Below the pieces are notes generated by a model. That model saw only the letters and a list, made by a program, of their open reading frames with translations. It was not told the origin of the DNA and did not search any database. This document shows positions 11,761 to 23,900 of a stretch of 64,000 nucleotides of DNA, in pieces. The position numbers and the translations under genes were made by a program. This stretch comes from Pseudeuparius sepicola (Eukaryota > Arthropoda > Insecta > Coleoptera > Anthribidae). Every line of letters begins with the position of its first letter. Position 1 is the first letter of the stretch. The stretch is from contig OY987306.1 of assembly GCA_963920635.1 (NCBI GenBank), forward strand, positions 33,051,453 through 33,115,452, written 5' to 3'.

Positions 11761-14144
11761 ATGTCTGTGTACAAAAGCTTTCGTGTAATAGTGAATTTGA
11801 GCAACTTTTTCCACGATCATCGAAGCGTGGCTCGGATTTTTGTGAAAGAAGAGAATAAAACTATACAAGATTTGCAAGATAGAATCTCGCAGATTTTTGG
11901 AATAAATTCTTTTTACCTGACCTCCCACAATCAGTATTTGCCACCTACAGAAGATGTTAGAGTTCTGGATAAGGATGAAATTGTTTGGTGAGCATTTTGT
12001 TTATATTTTTTGTATTTGTTTTGGCACTCATTTTTTCGTTTAACAAAACAGGGCTATAAAATGCGAGGACTCAAATTGTTCTCGAGTTGCCGAGGTGGCT
12101 CCCAAAATTAAGCAAAAAAAGAAAAAGGTGCTAGAGGAAAAAGTAGAAGAGGAAAAAGTGGAATGTCCTAAACGAAAAAAGAAAAAACGTCGAATTGAAG
12201 AATTTAAAATGTTTGGAGGAGAAATGAGAAGAGAATTGTCACCAGAAGAGCTTTGCATTGGGGAAGATGGGTCAAAAGAAGAAACAACTCGACCATTTAA
12301 AAAGAGGAAAAAGGAAAAATATAAGGAAATATTGGAAAATTTTGCAAATAATACCCTTGATTTATCCGATTTACCTTTTCGTTGCGGCAAAGAACAATTG
12401 CCTACAAAAATGGAAAATACTAAGGAAATAGTAGAAACTATCACAAATAGTAGGAAAGATTCATTGGAACCTGTTAAAAATAAAATAACGTCAACAAGTT
12501 TCTTAATACCACCTTACGAACAAGAAAAACTGAATAAAAACTACAAATGCAAGGGAAATTTGGCAGAATATAAAAAAATCAATCCTATACCAGTAAATAC
12601 TGATAAATATCTTTCCAAGAAAAAAACAAATATGGTCAAAATTGACGTTATTCACGAAAATCCCAGAACTCAAGAAATAGTTCAAGAAAATGTTGAAATG
12701 GATACCGAACCTATTCCAAACGGTATTGTTAAAGCAGAAGTCGAGAAAATCGAAAGGAAACTTTCTTCTGGATCAAATACGTCCGACGAAAATAACGAGA
12801 AAGTCGAAAATATCGTGGCCGATCAAAATAATTTAGATTTGTCGAAAATACGCATAGAAAATGACGAAGCACCTGCCGAGGAGGCACCTTGTAACATTTT
12901 CGAAACTTCTCTCGGTATAATTGCCGGCAGTTCCGCCAAAAACGTCGACGAAACGTTACAAAATCCTACACAAGAACTTCCCAAATACGATAACGAACTA
13001 ATTTCTACTTTGGAACAAGCGAACATCGTGACTCCCGCGAATTCTACGAAAAGCAGCGAGTTCCAAACGCCGAACAACACTTTCATCAAAGAGCTGAACG
13101 ACACTTCGACCGTTTCGAACAGCAGCGGCACACTAGACGAAAGTTGTTCCTCGAACTTGTGGAAATCGAACGTCATAAGAACGTTCTCCGGCATCGGCCT
13201 GCTACTGCAAAATATAAAACCGCCCGATGAAAATAGCAGCGGTTTTGTGACGAAACGCCACAGGAAACGTGTCAGAAGATCCAAAAAGAAGGACAGAACC
13301 GACACTCCTTTAATCAGGCCGCCCATGGCTCCAGTTCCGAAACCTTTTGTCGTTTCACAGCCGCCCATGATGCACATCAAGTTTGACGAGGAAGGGGAGA
13401 TAAAAGAAGAAGAACTAAAGGAGGAAGAAGAATTAAAGGAGGAAGAAGAGAAAAACGAAAAGGAGGAAATATCGTTCATAAACGACGAAAGGCTAAATTT
13501 GGAGTTTCTGTGTACAATGGACTATATCGAGATGGCTCCGGAAATGAACGATATGCAACCGAAATGCGGCGATTTGATAGCATTTAGGGTAAATAAAAAA
13601 AATATTACGAAAAATATTTTATTGTAAAATTTAACACTGATAAATGCTTTTAGATTCTAAGATTAACGGAACAATATACTCCGGAATTATCCGGCTATGT
13701 AACTGGGAAGATTCACAAAATTTCTGAGGACAAGAGAGTCCTACTGGAAATACTGAGTAAGTTTTTAAAATACTTTGTAAGGAAGTGTCCCTGTTAAAAC
13801 TGGAATGTATGGAATGGGATTAGTTCAAATGCATGCACTGTATTTCAAGTGTCTTAACAAAGTAGTTCAGTTAACCAGTGAAGTAGTTCATTTGAACTAC
13901 TGCTTAACTGACATACTGACTGTCAAACTAAGCCTGCTTATCTCTTATTTTTTCTGTGTTATACAATAAAAAAGTTACAAAAATATATGAAATTGGCAAC
14001 ATCCATCTGTTTTTAGATGGTATGGACCAAATATCTACACCAGTCGGCAAGTTTTCCATAAATAGCGAAGAACCGGAGGTGAATAGCAAATACCGCGAAT
14101 TCGAATGGGCCGAAATGCACGATCCGAGACTTCTGCATCCCTAG
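11761..14144 (+). CDS. coil: Coilin, Cajal body marker protein
   Basis: Four exons, 11761-11987, 12052-13588, 13654-13756 and 14017-14144, give 664 residues. Coilin scaffolds Cajal bodies, where snRNPs mature. The N-terminal ubiquitin-like self-association domain is visible in exon 1 and the start of exon 2 (about residues 1-85: VNLSNF, ISQIFGI, YLTSHNQYLPP, VLDKDEIVW). Basic nuclear-localisation runs follow (KIKQKKKKV, KRKKKKRRIEE, and later KRHRKRVRRSKKK). A long acidic, serine- and asparagine-rich middle ends in a glutamate/lysine repeat. The C-terminal Tudor-like domain starts at CGDLIAFR and includes LTEQYTPELSGYVTGKI, ISEDKRVLLEIL and EMHDPRLLHP. The stop lies 2 bp from the stop of the convergent gene B3GNTL1. 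A partial copy of its promoter and first codons sits downstream (14265-14515). Confidence 0.93.
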
Positions 14145-14146
14145 GA

Positions 14147-15927
14147 TTAACTGAACATTACATAATCCGTTCCTTCCTTTAAATCCAGCGCCTTTAGGTT
14201 ATCTTCGAAGACTCCTTCTGTTAAGTCCTAAAATACAGGGTAGTTCTAGTGTAACGTGAAAATAAAAGTAGTTCAACTGCCCGATAGAGATTCGATTTGA
14301 AGTTATCTGCAAGCGTCTGTCATTTTGGGTTTTCCTTACTTGGTATCATAAATTTAAAAAAATAATAACTTTAATGTGTTGTGGATTTAACCTAAAATTG
14401 ATGCAAATATTTTTTAAAAATTGTGTTGATTAGTAATCCTTTTTTTAGGTAATTTTATCTTTATTAAAATGTCTGTGTACAAAATCTTTCATGTCATAGT
14501 GAATTTGAGCAGTAGAACTACTAGCTGTGAATTGAACTACTGAGAAATATCTTTAATTTTCTTACATTTCGTTATTGATAGTTTGTATTTTTTTGTTACC
14601 AAATATATTTTTAAAAAGCACCACTTACGATTTTTATGCAAATGACAAACGGCGGACTGGCATCCTTGAAATGTATGATATCGATCTCGGAACCTGATTT
14701 TCTTTCGGCAGAATCGAAAGGTGCGTATTTCTTGCCGATCTTATTTTTGTCGACGTCACAAAAGGCGCGTACTTTATTTCTGTTTTCGTTCGACAGAGAA
14801 TTGTAAAATTTTCGACCCTGTTTGCCAGCGTTCCAAATCGTAAACGAGTTCCAATTGCTTAGAACTACTCGCTCCAACCGTTCTAACCTCAAATTCCATA
14901 TGGTGTCCCTAGAGAAACATTATTAATAATAATAATAATTTTTTACCAGCCAACACTTACTCGTGAATCAAAAATGTCATTTGATTTGGATGAAACGTGT
15001 ATAGTACCAAAATTTCGTTGACCCTTACAATTTTTCCGCCCAAATCTAAATGCTTGTTGAAAAATACCAAATCTTCAGGTGTTCCTTGGCGGCTTTCGAA
15101 AAAACCTCCAACTCTAAAAATCGGGTTAAAAAAATCACAGTAGGCTACTGTCAAAATTAAAATTACCTGTCAAAAACATTTCTATGACAAAACCAAGTAG
15201 GCATTATAACCGTAGGGCCGTGAGATGTAAAGACTTGGGTATTTAATTGTTCGGAATTTAAGGAATTTGCCCATTTCACGTAGCGTATTGTAGAATTCTC
15301 CGGTTCTCTCTTAAATTGACAACCTACAATCTGAATTACTATTATTTTAAAAAATATATTAATAAGTAGTTCAAACGTACCACATTTTCTTGTTCCTTGC
15401 AAGCCCTTTCGTATTGCTTTAAAATTCGTTCTGCCAACATTTCGTCATCCTAAAATAGTTACAAATATACAAGAAAAAATTAAAGATGAAGGTAGATACT
15501 TACTATATCTTGAAAACAAAGATATTTTCCAGAACTAAGGCTTATCGCCCGATTTTTCGAATACCCGACTAAAAAATAAAAAAATAGTACATTTCTTCGC
15601 AAACATATCCCAATACCAACCTCCCCCGGGTACCGTACTGTCATTGTTGTATATTTTCAAGTCTATATTAATTTTTTCAAACGTTATTTTCCATTCGATT
15701 AACAAACTCAAGGTATTATCAGTGCTTGCATCGTTACAAACGCATATTTCAAATTTGACAATATTTATAGCAGTTTGCGCTAAAATACTGTTAAAACAAC
15801 GCTTTATCCAATTGGATCCATTATGTATTGGTATAATTACGCTCTAAAAACGACAAAATAAAGCAAAAGTTGTACATGTACCAAATTTCAAGCATTTATT
15901 TACTATTTGTGGGCTTTTATCTGTCAT
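14147..15927 (-). CDS. B3GNTL1: B3GNTL1-like family 2 glycosyltransferase
   Basis: Eight exons join in phase: 15927-15904, 15843-15621, 15568-15504, 15449-15381, 15330-15167, 15113-14961, 14908-14629 and 14227-14147, giving 352 residues (human about 361). The protein has a GT-A fold glycosyltransferase 2 domain. Marks are [12 protein letters not shown] (nucleotide-binding strand), [31 protein letters not shown] followed by the DDEM acidic site, [18 protein letters not shown], and the B3GNTL1-specific C-terminal part [35 protein letters not shown] and [11 protein letters not shown]. The annotated activity, beta-1,3-N-acetylglucosaminyl transfer, is inferred from the family name and is uncertain even there. 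No signal peptide or membrane segment is seen, so it looks cytosolic. The first coding exon is only 24 bp. The last intron contains the partial coilin copy. Confidence 0.92.
14265..14515 (+). pseudogene. Partial duplicate of coilin promoter and first codons
   Basis: About 230 bp matches 11541-11805: the upstream blocks GATTTGAAGTTATCTGCAAG and TTAATGTGTTGTGGATTTAA, then ATGTCTGTGTACAAAA with the following first codons, reading [15 protein letters not shown] before similarity stops. It lacks the X-box core of the original (CTTACTTGGTATCA instead of GTTACTTGGCAAC). It begins with AAGTAGTTCAACTG. It lies in the last intron of B3GNTL1, on the opposite strand, just downstream of coilin itself. The frame ends within a few codons of the breakpoint, so no coilin is made. 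Confidence 0.85.
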
Positions 15928-16634
15928 GGCTCAAACCCATAATATTCTGCAAGATAAATGGTCAAATGAGGTGTATAATTGTAAATTGTTTGCGAAAATT
16001 ATAACAATTTGGAAAATTATGGTTAAAAAAAAATTGTTTATTTACGTGTCAATATTTACATCGCACGATGCAGAACCGCAGAATGAGAATACGAGTTGAA
16101 CACTGTTGCTAAGTGACGAAACCCAATATCAAAGAAAAAGTGGAAGATACTTAAACCTACTTTCCGCTTTTGCCTAACGACCCCATCATTTGAACTACTC
16201 AGTTACCAAAAGAGTAAATATACGAAAATAAAATATTCGTTACTTATTAATTTAATCATAGTTATCTCTAAAAGAATTATCTGTTAGTATTGATACGTCA
16301 GACTTTGTTGCTAAATAACCAAAGCTTCCCATCGATTGTTGTTGCTAAATAGCGGAACCCATGATGAAACAAGTATATCTGAAAACACTCAAAACTGTTT
16401 TCTGCTGTTGCTAACCGCCCCGAGCATTTGAACTACTGATAACGAGAGTAATCTAAACAAAAAATTGGTGGCGTTTTTTCTTGTATATTATAGGGGTTTC
16501 CCCACGAAAAACCGCGTTGCCCAAATTGAAAAGGGAGGATCGTTTTTTTGCTCCCAAAACGGGGTCCAAGGAAGCATTGACTTGGGCCCCATGGAGGGCA
16601 AATGGGGCGCAATCCAATTAGGGCCGCTGGTGTC
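15928..16634. promoter_or_regulatory. Divergent promoter of B3GNTL1 and the AP1AR-like gene
   Basis: Two related blocks lie at about 16100-16200 and 16335-16440. Each starts with a GTTGCTAA motif (GTTGCTAAGTGAC at 16105, GTTGCTAAATAGC at 16341), continues with GAAACCC or GGAACCC, and ends with ATTTGAACTACT. A further GTTGCTAAATAAC is at 16307. The first motif is 178 bp upstream of the B3GNTL1 ATG. No other gene is seen. Confidence 0.55.
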
Positions 16635-18304
16635 ATGGGAAATTGCCTGTGCGGTTGTTTGTCCAAGTCGGAGGACGGGAAAATCTGCGATTTTACCATT
16701 TTCGGGAAGCAGAGGGGCGATGTGGATTTCACATTTTTACTGGAAGACGTAAGATTTGTTGGGGGATTCTTGAAGGATTTCGGTTTGATTTTTTGGTGTT
16801 TTTTTTTTAGAGTGGATCAACTGTTGATCATCCCCAACATAAAAGGTAAGAAGACAACTACACAGGGTGTGCTAAAATTCTGATACAAAAATCTAAGGGT
16901 GAATGGAAAAATTCACCTTTATTTTTCGTCAGATTTTTATTATTTAAGGTTGTTTTTGAATAAGTAATGGCAATACAGTACGTAATCTACAGTTTTTTTA
17001 CATTTGCCCCGATCATAATTTTGGTACACCCTGTAAAAAATCGATGTTTAAATTTCATAAATTATTTCTCACGCTTTCTTTGCAATGTCAGAGGATTTTT
17101 GTCGAGAATTATCAAAAAACACAGAGATAGGAGAAAGGTAATTTCTTTTTAATTTCGATTATGTTATTTTAACAATTGAAAAGATAATGTTATTGTATTA
17201 AACATTTTCAGAAACCAGTCTTGGAGTTGGTTGACAATTTATTAAATTCTCAACTTACAAACTACAGTAGATTATCAGAATCACAACGTTTGCCATCTAC
17301 AAGGTACAAACATTTTTTTATAAAAAGTTTGTCCCAATATCAGCACAAAATTTAATAAAAGAAAATTACAATAAGTTTTTGATATAATCCTGCAACTTAG
17401 CTGTGTTGGCTGAGCTATCCTGAACTAGTACGCGTCAGTGTGATTGGCTCAAAGAAATTCTAAAATTCAAACTCTCCAATGATGAATAGACAGTTACTAG
17501 TTTGTCTGCTTCGGGATTGGTCCGCGAACACCGCTAATATTGGAATTGTTCCAACAATAGTCCTGAATCAGTTCTCAGCGATCTAATTGGTTGAAAACAA
17601 CTTTTCTGCATTCTGATTCGATAGAACTGTGTTGTTGAAACAAAGCTCTGTCTTTTTTAGTCATGGCTACCAAGATATTTTTATTTGTAAATGTCTGATG
17701 TCAGTATAGTTGTCAAATTTCCAATGCCGTCTTGTTTAAAGATATGAAAATAAATTCAAATTGTGTGCTCTTGTCGAGACACCTAAAATATTCAATAATA
17801 ACTTTTTGAAAATTAAAAAAAAAGCAAAAATCTTAATATTTTTTTAGTTCTTGCACTAGTAAGGATATACAGTTGCAATGCTTAGATGCCAGGGCATTAT
17901 TGGCGAGAACAAACACTTCTACTCCAGAAAATTCGCTGGACTTGGAGTGGGAACACGAAACCTTGCCGATTTCTATTGTTCAGGATCCTTCAGGAAGCTC
18001 GTGGTATTTTTTTAATTACGAAATGTCAAACATCCATCTTTTCCGCGATTCCCCTAGGACCGCCCCCACCGAAGATCTGTCGTCCGTCAACTGTCAAACG
18101 ACGGACAGTCCCCAGCACGCCGTGGCCCAAAACTCCGATTCCGACTGGTCCAGGGTGTCGTCGGCGAATTCCCTGGAGTGGGACAACGTTCAGGCGAGCC
18201 CGCCCGCATCCGAGATAGACGCGGACACGCAACTGTTGCTGAGCGAAATCGAGAGGCTGACGAACAAAACTCTCGAGGAGACCGGGTTCGAGCTGTTCAG
18301 ATGA
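16635..18304 (+). CDS. Myristoylated LEW-motif protein, AP1AR/gadkin-like
   Basis: Five exons, 16635-16748, 16811-16845, 17092-17137, 17212-17303 and 17848-18304, give 247 residues. The N-terminus MGNCLCGCLSKS is a good N-myristoylation site with palmitoylatable cysteines, so the protein should be membrane-bound. A basic patch GFLSRIIKKHRDRRKK follows, then a polar region. Two acidic tryptophan motifs, NSLDLEWEHE and NSLEWDN, resemble the paired LEWE motifs of AP1AR (gadkin), an adaptor that links AP-1 vesicles to kinesin and Arp2/3. The helical region typical of vertebrate AP1AR is not seen, so orthology is uncertain. The C-terminal LLSEIERLTNKTLEET is helical. An ATG at 16602 in the same frame would add 11 residues but would give a poorer myristoylation site. 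A 170-bp MITE occupies intron 2. Confidence 0.6.
16858..17035. mobile_element. Small MITE in intron 2 of the AP1AR-like gene
   Basis: ACAGGGTGTGCTAAAATT at the left end pairs with AATTTTGGTACACCCTGT at the right end. About 174 bp, no coding content. The ACAGGGTGT end resembles the larger nested MITE at 46339. Confidence 0.65.
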
Positions 18305-19691
18305 TTACTAAACGTTCGGGTGTAGCGAATCTGAAGAAAAACGTGCCGTAAGTCATCAAATTCTTTCAAGAGTACTGTTTGAATAAGTAATATCAGTTGA
18401 CATTTGAGGTCTGCTTTAATGTCATTATCAAAAATCAAGTAGGCCTAGGCAGAAAACAAATAACGCTATTGTTAAGTGTCAAAGCCTACTATAGATGTTT
18501 CACAAAAAATGATAGTAAGGTAGAAATTGGCTTATAATCAAGCAGGCATATATCCCGAAATGTCAAATATAGAATTCAAATTATTGTATTTATTTAGTAA
18601 CAGATGACTTTGAAGCATTTTTTTCTAAGAAACAAGAAGTGAGAATATATTATGAAATATATCAATAATCTCATATTTTTTGAGTAAATCAAAGATATAA
18701 AAGTAAGTAGGTATTTAAGGAAAACTATTAGGGGAATTTTAAATATAAATATTCTCATAAAATTGTTATTTGTTGCATTGAAAGCATAAGCATAATTTTT
18801 ATTAAAACCTTTGAGTGTAAATTTTTTTTAAAAATCATTGCAGGAGTAATTATGATAATGAAAGCTCATTTGTTTTAAAGACAAATGAAAATCTTTTCAT
18901 GACATACCATGATGATAAATTTTAAAGCAATATTTAACAAAGAAAAATTTAAATTTTTTGCAACAAATAACATTTTCAAATAAAAAATAATATATGTAAA
19001 TAAGATATCACTAGAAAACGCTAATTTTAAAAGAGAAATTAAGTATGATAACACCACATCAAACGATTGAGACTGTTTTACAGATTTTTTGGCCTTGGTG
19101 ATCAAAAATTGAACAAAAAGAAATGACGAATATTTCCACCCAAAATATAACATTGTTGCTTTATTGTGAAGATTTTTTTACACTATTGCTATTTCTTAAT
19201 AAGTGTTTTTTATAATAGAAATTTTAATAAATGTATAAGTAGCGAAAAGGTCATTTAAAATTCTTGGAGAATTTTTTGGCCCGTAAAACATTCATAAATC
19301 CATCCAAAATAGGTATATCTATTATTTGCCAACAATTTGTTGCTTATTTTTGGCACTTTTCACTATATTTTTAACCAGCTTTTTTGGATTTTAAATAGTT
19401 TAATAATGTTACGAATTATTGTAATTTATTGGGACCAATAAGTTCAAGCTTTCTTAAAAATTTGCTGAAAACATGATCCGCGCATCAAAGAAGGCCTTGC
19501 AAACAATTGATTTCACTTGTTTTCAAACTTAAGCATTGCCTACCGAGATTCTGTAGCAGGTTGTGTTTAAGGTTGTTTTTTGCACGATTTGAAATGTTTT
19601 AATGCAAAGTTTGTTTTAAAAATATACATACACATCTCAGAAAACATATCACCTTAAAAATAAACGAATAAATATTTGTTTATGTTTTATT
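18305..19691. other. AT-rich spacer between convergent genes
   Basis: No gene is seen. It contains the 3' UTRs of the AP1AR-like gene and of EEF1AKMT1. Facing AAGTAGGC/GCCTAC motifs occur at 18436-18490 and CAAGCAGGC near 18540. Confidence 0.5.
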
Positions 19692-20481
19692 TCATAAATA
19701 TTTGTTCATGTCGAAGTTTGAGTAGCACCAAAATTCGTTTGCAAGATTATTTTTGTGTTTAGGTTCGAAAGACGACTTTTCCAAGTCCAGCAAACGTTTT
19801 GCCAAGTCTGCCATGACGGCACCTAGAAAAATATTGGGAAATTTTTTTCTATCGGAGTTTTGTACTAACCTGTGCACAATATAATTTTTTCTTTAGTCAA
19901 AAATTTCAACGTAACCGCAGTTTTGGTTAGGCATTCTTCCGACAAAAATGGAGGATCTGCTATAACTAAATCGTAGTAACTCGATTTGTCTCTCGGAACG
20001 TCTAGCGGTGATTTATAATCGTATAATATAAAGTCCTTTCCATATGCCGAAAACCTTTTGTCAAATTCGTATAAAGTAACTAAAAAATTAAATTTATAAA
20101 ATAATAAGAATATTTTTATAGTTCTTACTTTCACAATCCTCGTCTGCTTTCGTTCTCATTTTTCTGTATAGAGTTGGACACGAAACTAATGCTATTTTAC
20201 CGTTTGTTGGCACAATTTTTAATGCTATATCCGTTAACGATTCCACAGTACCTTCCGAATACCAAAACTGGCTTAATTGCTAAAAACGGAACAAAAATTA
20301 TTTTGGAAAACATTAGGACAACAATTACCCAATCCTCATCTATCAGTACATCGGTGGAATTCTTTTCTTCAGCTTCAATACAACATAACCTCTTTTCACG
20401 TTGTTCTTGCTCTTTGTAAAATTCTTGAAGAGCTGCGAACGTTTGTGCTGTTAATTGTGGCAAATCCTCCTCAGAATCCAT
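19692..20481 (-). CDS. EEF1AKMT1: eEF1A lysine N-methyltransferase 1
   Basis: Four exons, 20481-20329, 20279-20129, 20079-19870 and 19822-19692, give 214 residues, the same length as the human protein. EEF1AKMT1 (formerly N6AMT2) is a class I SAM-dependent methyltransferase that modifies a lysine of translation factor eEF1A in the cytosol. The family signature is clear throughout: LPQLTAQTFAALQEFYKEQ near the start, QLSQFWYSEGT, LYEFDKRFSAYGKDFILYDY, the catalytic IADPPFLSEECL (D143-P-P-F146), KIILCTG and NLANEFWCYSNFD at the end. All splice phases agree. It shares a 423-bp divergent promoter with DCAF6. Confidence 0.95.
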
Positions 20482-20904
20482 TTAAGTATTTCTTTTAAAA
20501 ACTTTTGTTAAAAAATCATCTTGAAGAACGTGAAGAGTTAATAAAATTGCACCATGGAAAGTAAAGTTTGATAACTGTTGCTAAGTAACTAAAACCTACA
20601 CTAGTAGGAGAAGAAGGTACTGTTGCTAAATCCCAAAGCCTCACGTGCGCCGCTAACTTCAGAGCATTGCCGTAGTTCAAACGTCACTGACGTTTGACGT
20701 GCCGTGCTGCCACACACGAAAAAAAATCCCAAAAAAAATATTTTGGGTTTGCGGTTCATTGTCCGTTTCAGCTGTTTTTGGACGAATTCTAGTAATGATC
20801 TATTCGAAATGACGTCGATTCCTGTTGGAATAGAGCGCAGTGGTGAGAAACTGGTGGGCGAGGAAAGAATCTAGTAGAAATCTTGCGAATTAAGGTAACA
20901 AAAA
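20482..20904. promoter_or_regulatory. Divergent promoter of EEF1AKMT1 and DCAF6
   Basis: GTTGCTAAGTAAC, a perfect X-box-like palindrome, lies at 20577-20589, 96 bp upstream of the EEF1AKMT1 ATG. It is followed by ACTAAAACC, a second GTTGCTAAATCCC at 20622 and GTAGTTCAAACG near 20673, the same order as at 16100-16440. A CRE-like CGTCACTGACGTTTGACG adjoins at about 20683. Confidence 0.55.
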
Positions 20905-23900
20905 ATGGACAATAAACGCCCGTCAATATTCAGGGAGTTGTATGGTAGACCGTACAATAGCAGGATCACGAAGTTGTCGGACACGGCAAAAGGTGCACAG
21001 TCTATCGGCTGTAAACTTGTTTTATTACTTGGTATTTTCTAGACGACGAAACTTTTGTCCAACGTCTAGCTTTACTAAAGAGCCTGCCGGTTCACAACGG
21101 GTGCGTCAATACGATTTGTTGGAATGAAAAGGGGAATTTGATATTGTCAGGGTCGGACGATCAGAGCTTAGTTATAACGAATGGATATAATTACAAAGTA
21201 GAGACTAAACATCCCACTAGTCACCTGGCGAACATTTTTAGCGCGAAATTTCTGCCTTGTACCAATGATATGCAGGTTGTTAGCTGTTCAGGAGATGGCA
21301 TCATACTACACACAGGTAAAAAATAATCTTCAAAATTTTGATTAAGTAACGAATATATTTTCATTATTCTTTTCAGATTTAACTCGTACTCAAGAAACTT
21401 ACTATAATCAGTTTAACTGCCATGCTGCTACGACGACTTATGAAGTTGTGACAATACCGAATGATCCGAATACGTTTCTTAGTTGTGGGGAAGATGGTAC
21501 TGTCCGTTGGTTCGATTTGAGAACGAAAACTAGGCAAGTTTAATAATAATAATAAAAATAAATGTCGGTGGAGTTCCAACCATATCTCATGGAATTTCCA
21601 AGAAATTTCAGGAAATTGTATGGAATTCTCAAGAAGAAAGAAATCTTTGAAGTTTCCTAGGAAGTAGAAGTACTTTAGTCTTGTTATATACGTACATATA
21701 TGTTTACAATTGTCATAAAAAAAAATGATAAACACATTTAACACATTTTACCTAAGTGCACAACATAATACACACATAAAGCTCGCTTTAAAAATAGGAA
21801 TTTTAGTAAAATCTCAATTCCCAAGAAATCTTATGAAATTTCCAAAAGATCTTATTGAATTTTCAATAAATCACAGGATATCTCTTAGAATAACAATTAT
21901 CAGGAAATCTTTGGAATTCTCAAGAAACCTTAGGAAATCTCATGGAATTTCCAAAAAATTTCAGGAAATCATGGAATTCCAAAGAAATCACAGGAAATCA
22001 AATGGAATTTTCAATAAATCTTAGAGGATATCTTTTGAAACAAGAGTTCTCAAGAAATCTTTGGAATTCCCAAGAAATGTTAGGAAATCTCTAAGACTAC
22101 TATAGAAATTTCGAAAATTTTGGAACTTTCGTGATGTTCTCATGAAATCTTATGGAACTCTCAAGAAATCTTAACAAAGTTCATATAATTTTCAAAAAGA
22201 CAGAAAAATCACATTTATTCGACAACGAAAGTGCAAAACAAAACATTTGTTGCTAGTTTTTATTATCACTTTAGTGTCATTTCGAATAGTTCTCAAATAA
22301 GATGCGTCTTTTAAAGGAAAACATTTTTCAGTTGTAATAAACGAAAATGCAAAGAAGACATATTAGTGTCTTGCCCTAGAGCCGTCACAGCTTTAGCCAT
22401 AAATCCAAAGGCCCCACATCAGCTGGCTGCCGGTTGCGCAGATTCTACAGTCAGAATTTACGATAGAAGAAACCTAAGCACCCAACCGGGCGGTTAGTGA
22501 CTTTTTGTATTTTTTTTTTAATTTTCATAAGAATTTAATTTGTGTTCTTAGAATATCCCGAAGCGCGTCCCTTTTGCACGTTTGTCGCGCCCGGCTTCAG
22601 GGAAGACCGTCACTACAGAATAACATCGTTGAATTTCGACAATTACGGCCACGAAATGTTGGTCAGTTATTCCTCCGATTATTTGTACCTCTTCAATATG
22701 TTGGTGAGTCTGGATCAGGGTTTTGGTTCGGGAATTTTAGGGGGGTATTTTTTTTAGAATTGTGGCACCACCGAATTGAAAAAACCGATTCGTAGATGTT
22801 CGTTTAAATCAAAGTCCGCTGGGGTTAAGGGTGACAAACCATCGCCACCGCCTGTTCGCAGATTAAGGTAAAAAACAAACAAACAAACAAATAAAAATGG
22901 TGCAGTTTTTAACTTTACACACAAATGTGACGGTTTAACCCTACTTTCCTTCATTTTTTGTATCATAATTTTGCCTTAAAAATATTCGTTTTTGAGTTAA
23001 ACAGCATTTTATTAAAGTAAAGTGTATATCAAGGAGCCTGTTGTTATTGCGATTTTCATTTGTTATTGAGTGACAACAATGTCGTTCGATTCGGTATCAC
23101 AAAATTTGTCAAAACCGCAATCAAAAAACCTGCAACCCCCTGTATCTCATAAGGGAGACATTTTCATATAAAGGTAACTAGGGTCAAATCATCGGCAATC
23201 TGTACCCCTTTTTTGGGACGCCCCGTACAAGAATCAAGAAAGTAGTTCAAATGCCTCAATTTCAAAAACTCTTAGGTGACATATGTGATGATTTAACCAT
23301 ACTTTCCTTCATTTTTTGTATCATAATTTTGCCTTAAAAATATTCGTTTTTGAGTTAAACAGCATTTTATTAAAGTAAAGTGTCTGATATCAAGGAGCCT
23401 GTTGTTAGTGTGATTTTCATTTGTTTTTGAGTGACAACAATGTCGTTTGATTCGGTATCTCAAAATTTGACAAAACCACAATCAAAAAACCGTTTTCGAG
23501 CTTTAACTTGCAACCCCCTGTATCTCATAAGGGAGACATTTTCGTATAAAGGTAACTGGGGTCAAACCATCGGCAATCTGTACCCCTTTTTTGGGACGCC
23601 CCGTACGAAAATCAAGAGAGTAGTTCAAATGATTCAATTTCAAAAATGCTTAGGTGACAAATGTGATGATTTAATCCTACTTTCCTCCATTTTTTGTATC
23701 ATAATTTTGCCTTGGAAATATTCGTTTTTGAGTTAAACAGCATTTTATTAAAGTAAAGTGTCTGATATCAAGGAGCCTGTTGTTATTGCGATTTTCATTT
23801 GTTTTTGAGTGACAACAATGTCGTTCGATTCAGTATCTCAAAATTTGACAAAACCGCAATAAAAAAACCCTTTCGAGCTTTAACCTGCAACCCTCACACA

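Noticed and set aside
12823..13479. 218-residue open frame opposite coilin exon 2
   Set aside because: Serine/phenylalanine-rich complement of coilin's acidic and lysine-rich coding sequence; shadow frame.
16465..16752. Frame overlapping exon 1 of the AP1AR-like gene
   Set aside because: It continues through the 5' splice site and has no family resemblance; the MGNC frame joins four further exons in phase.
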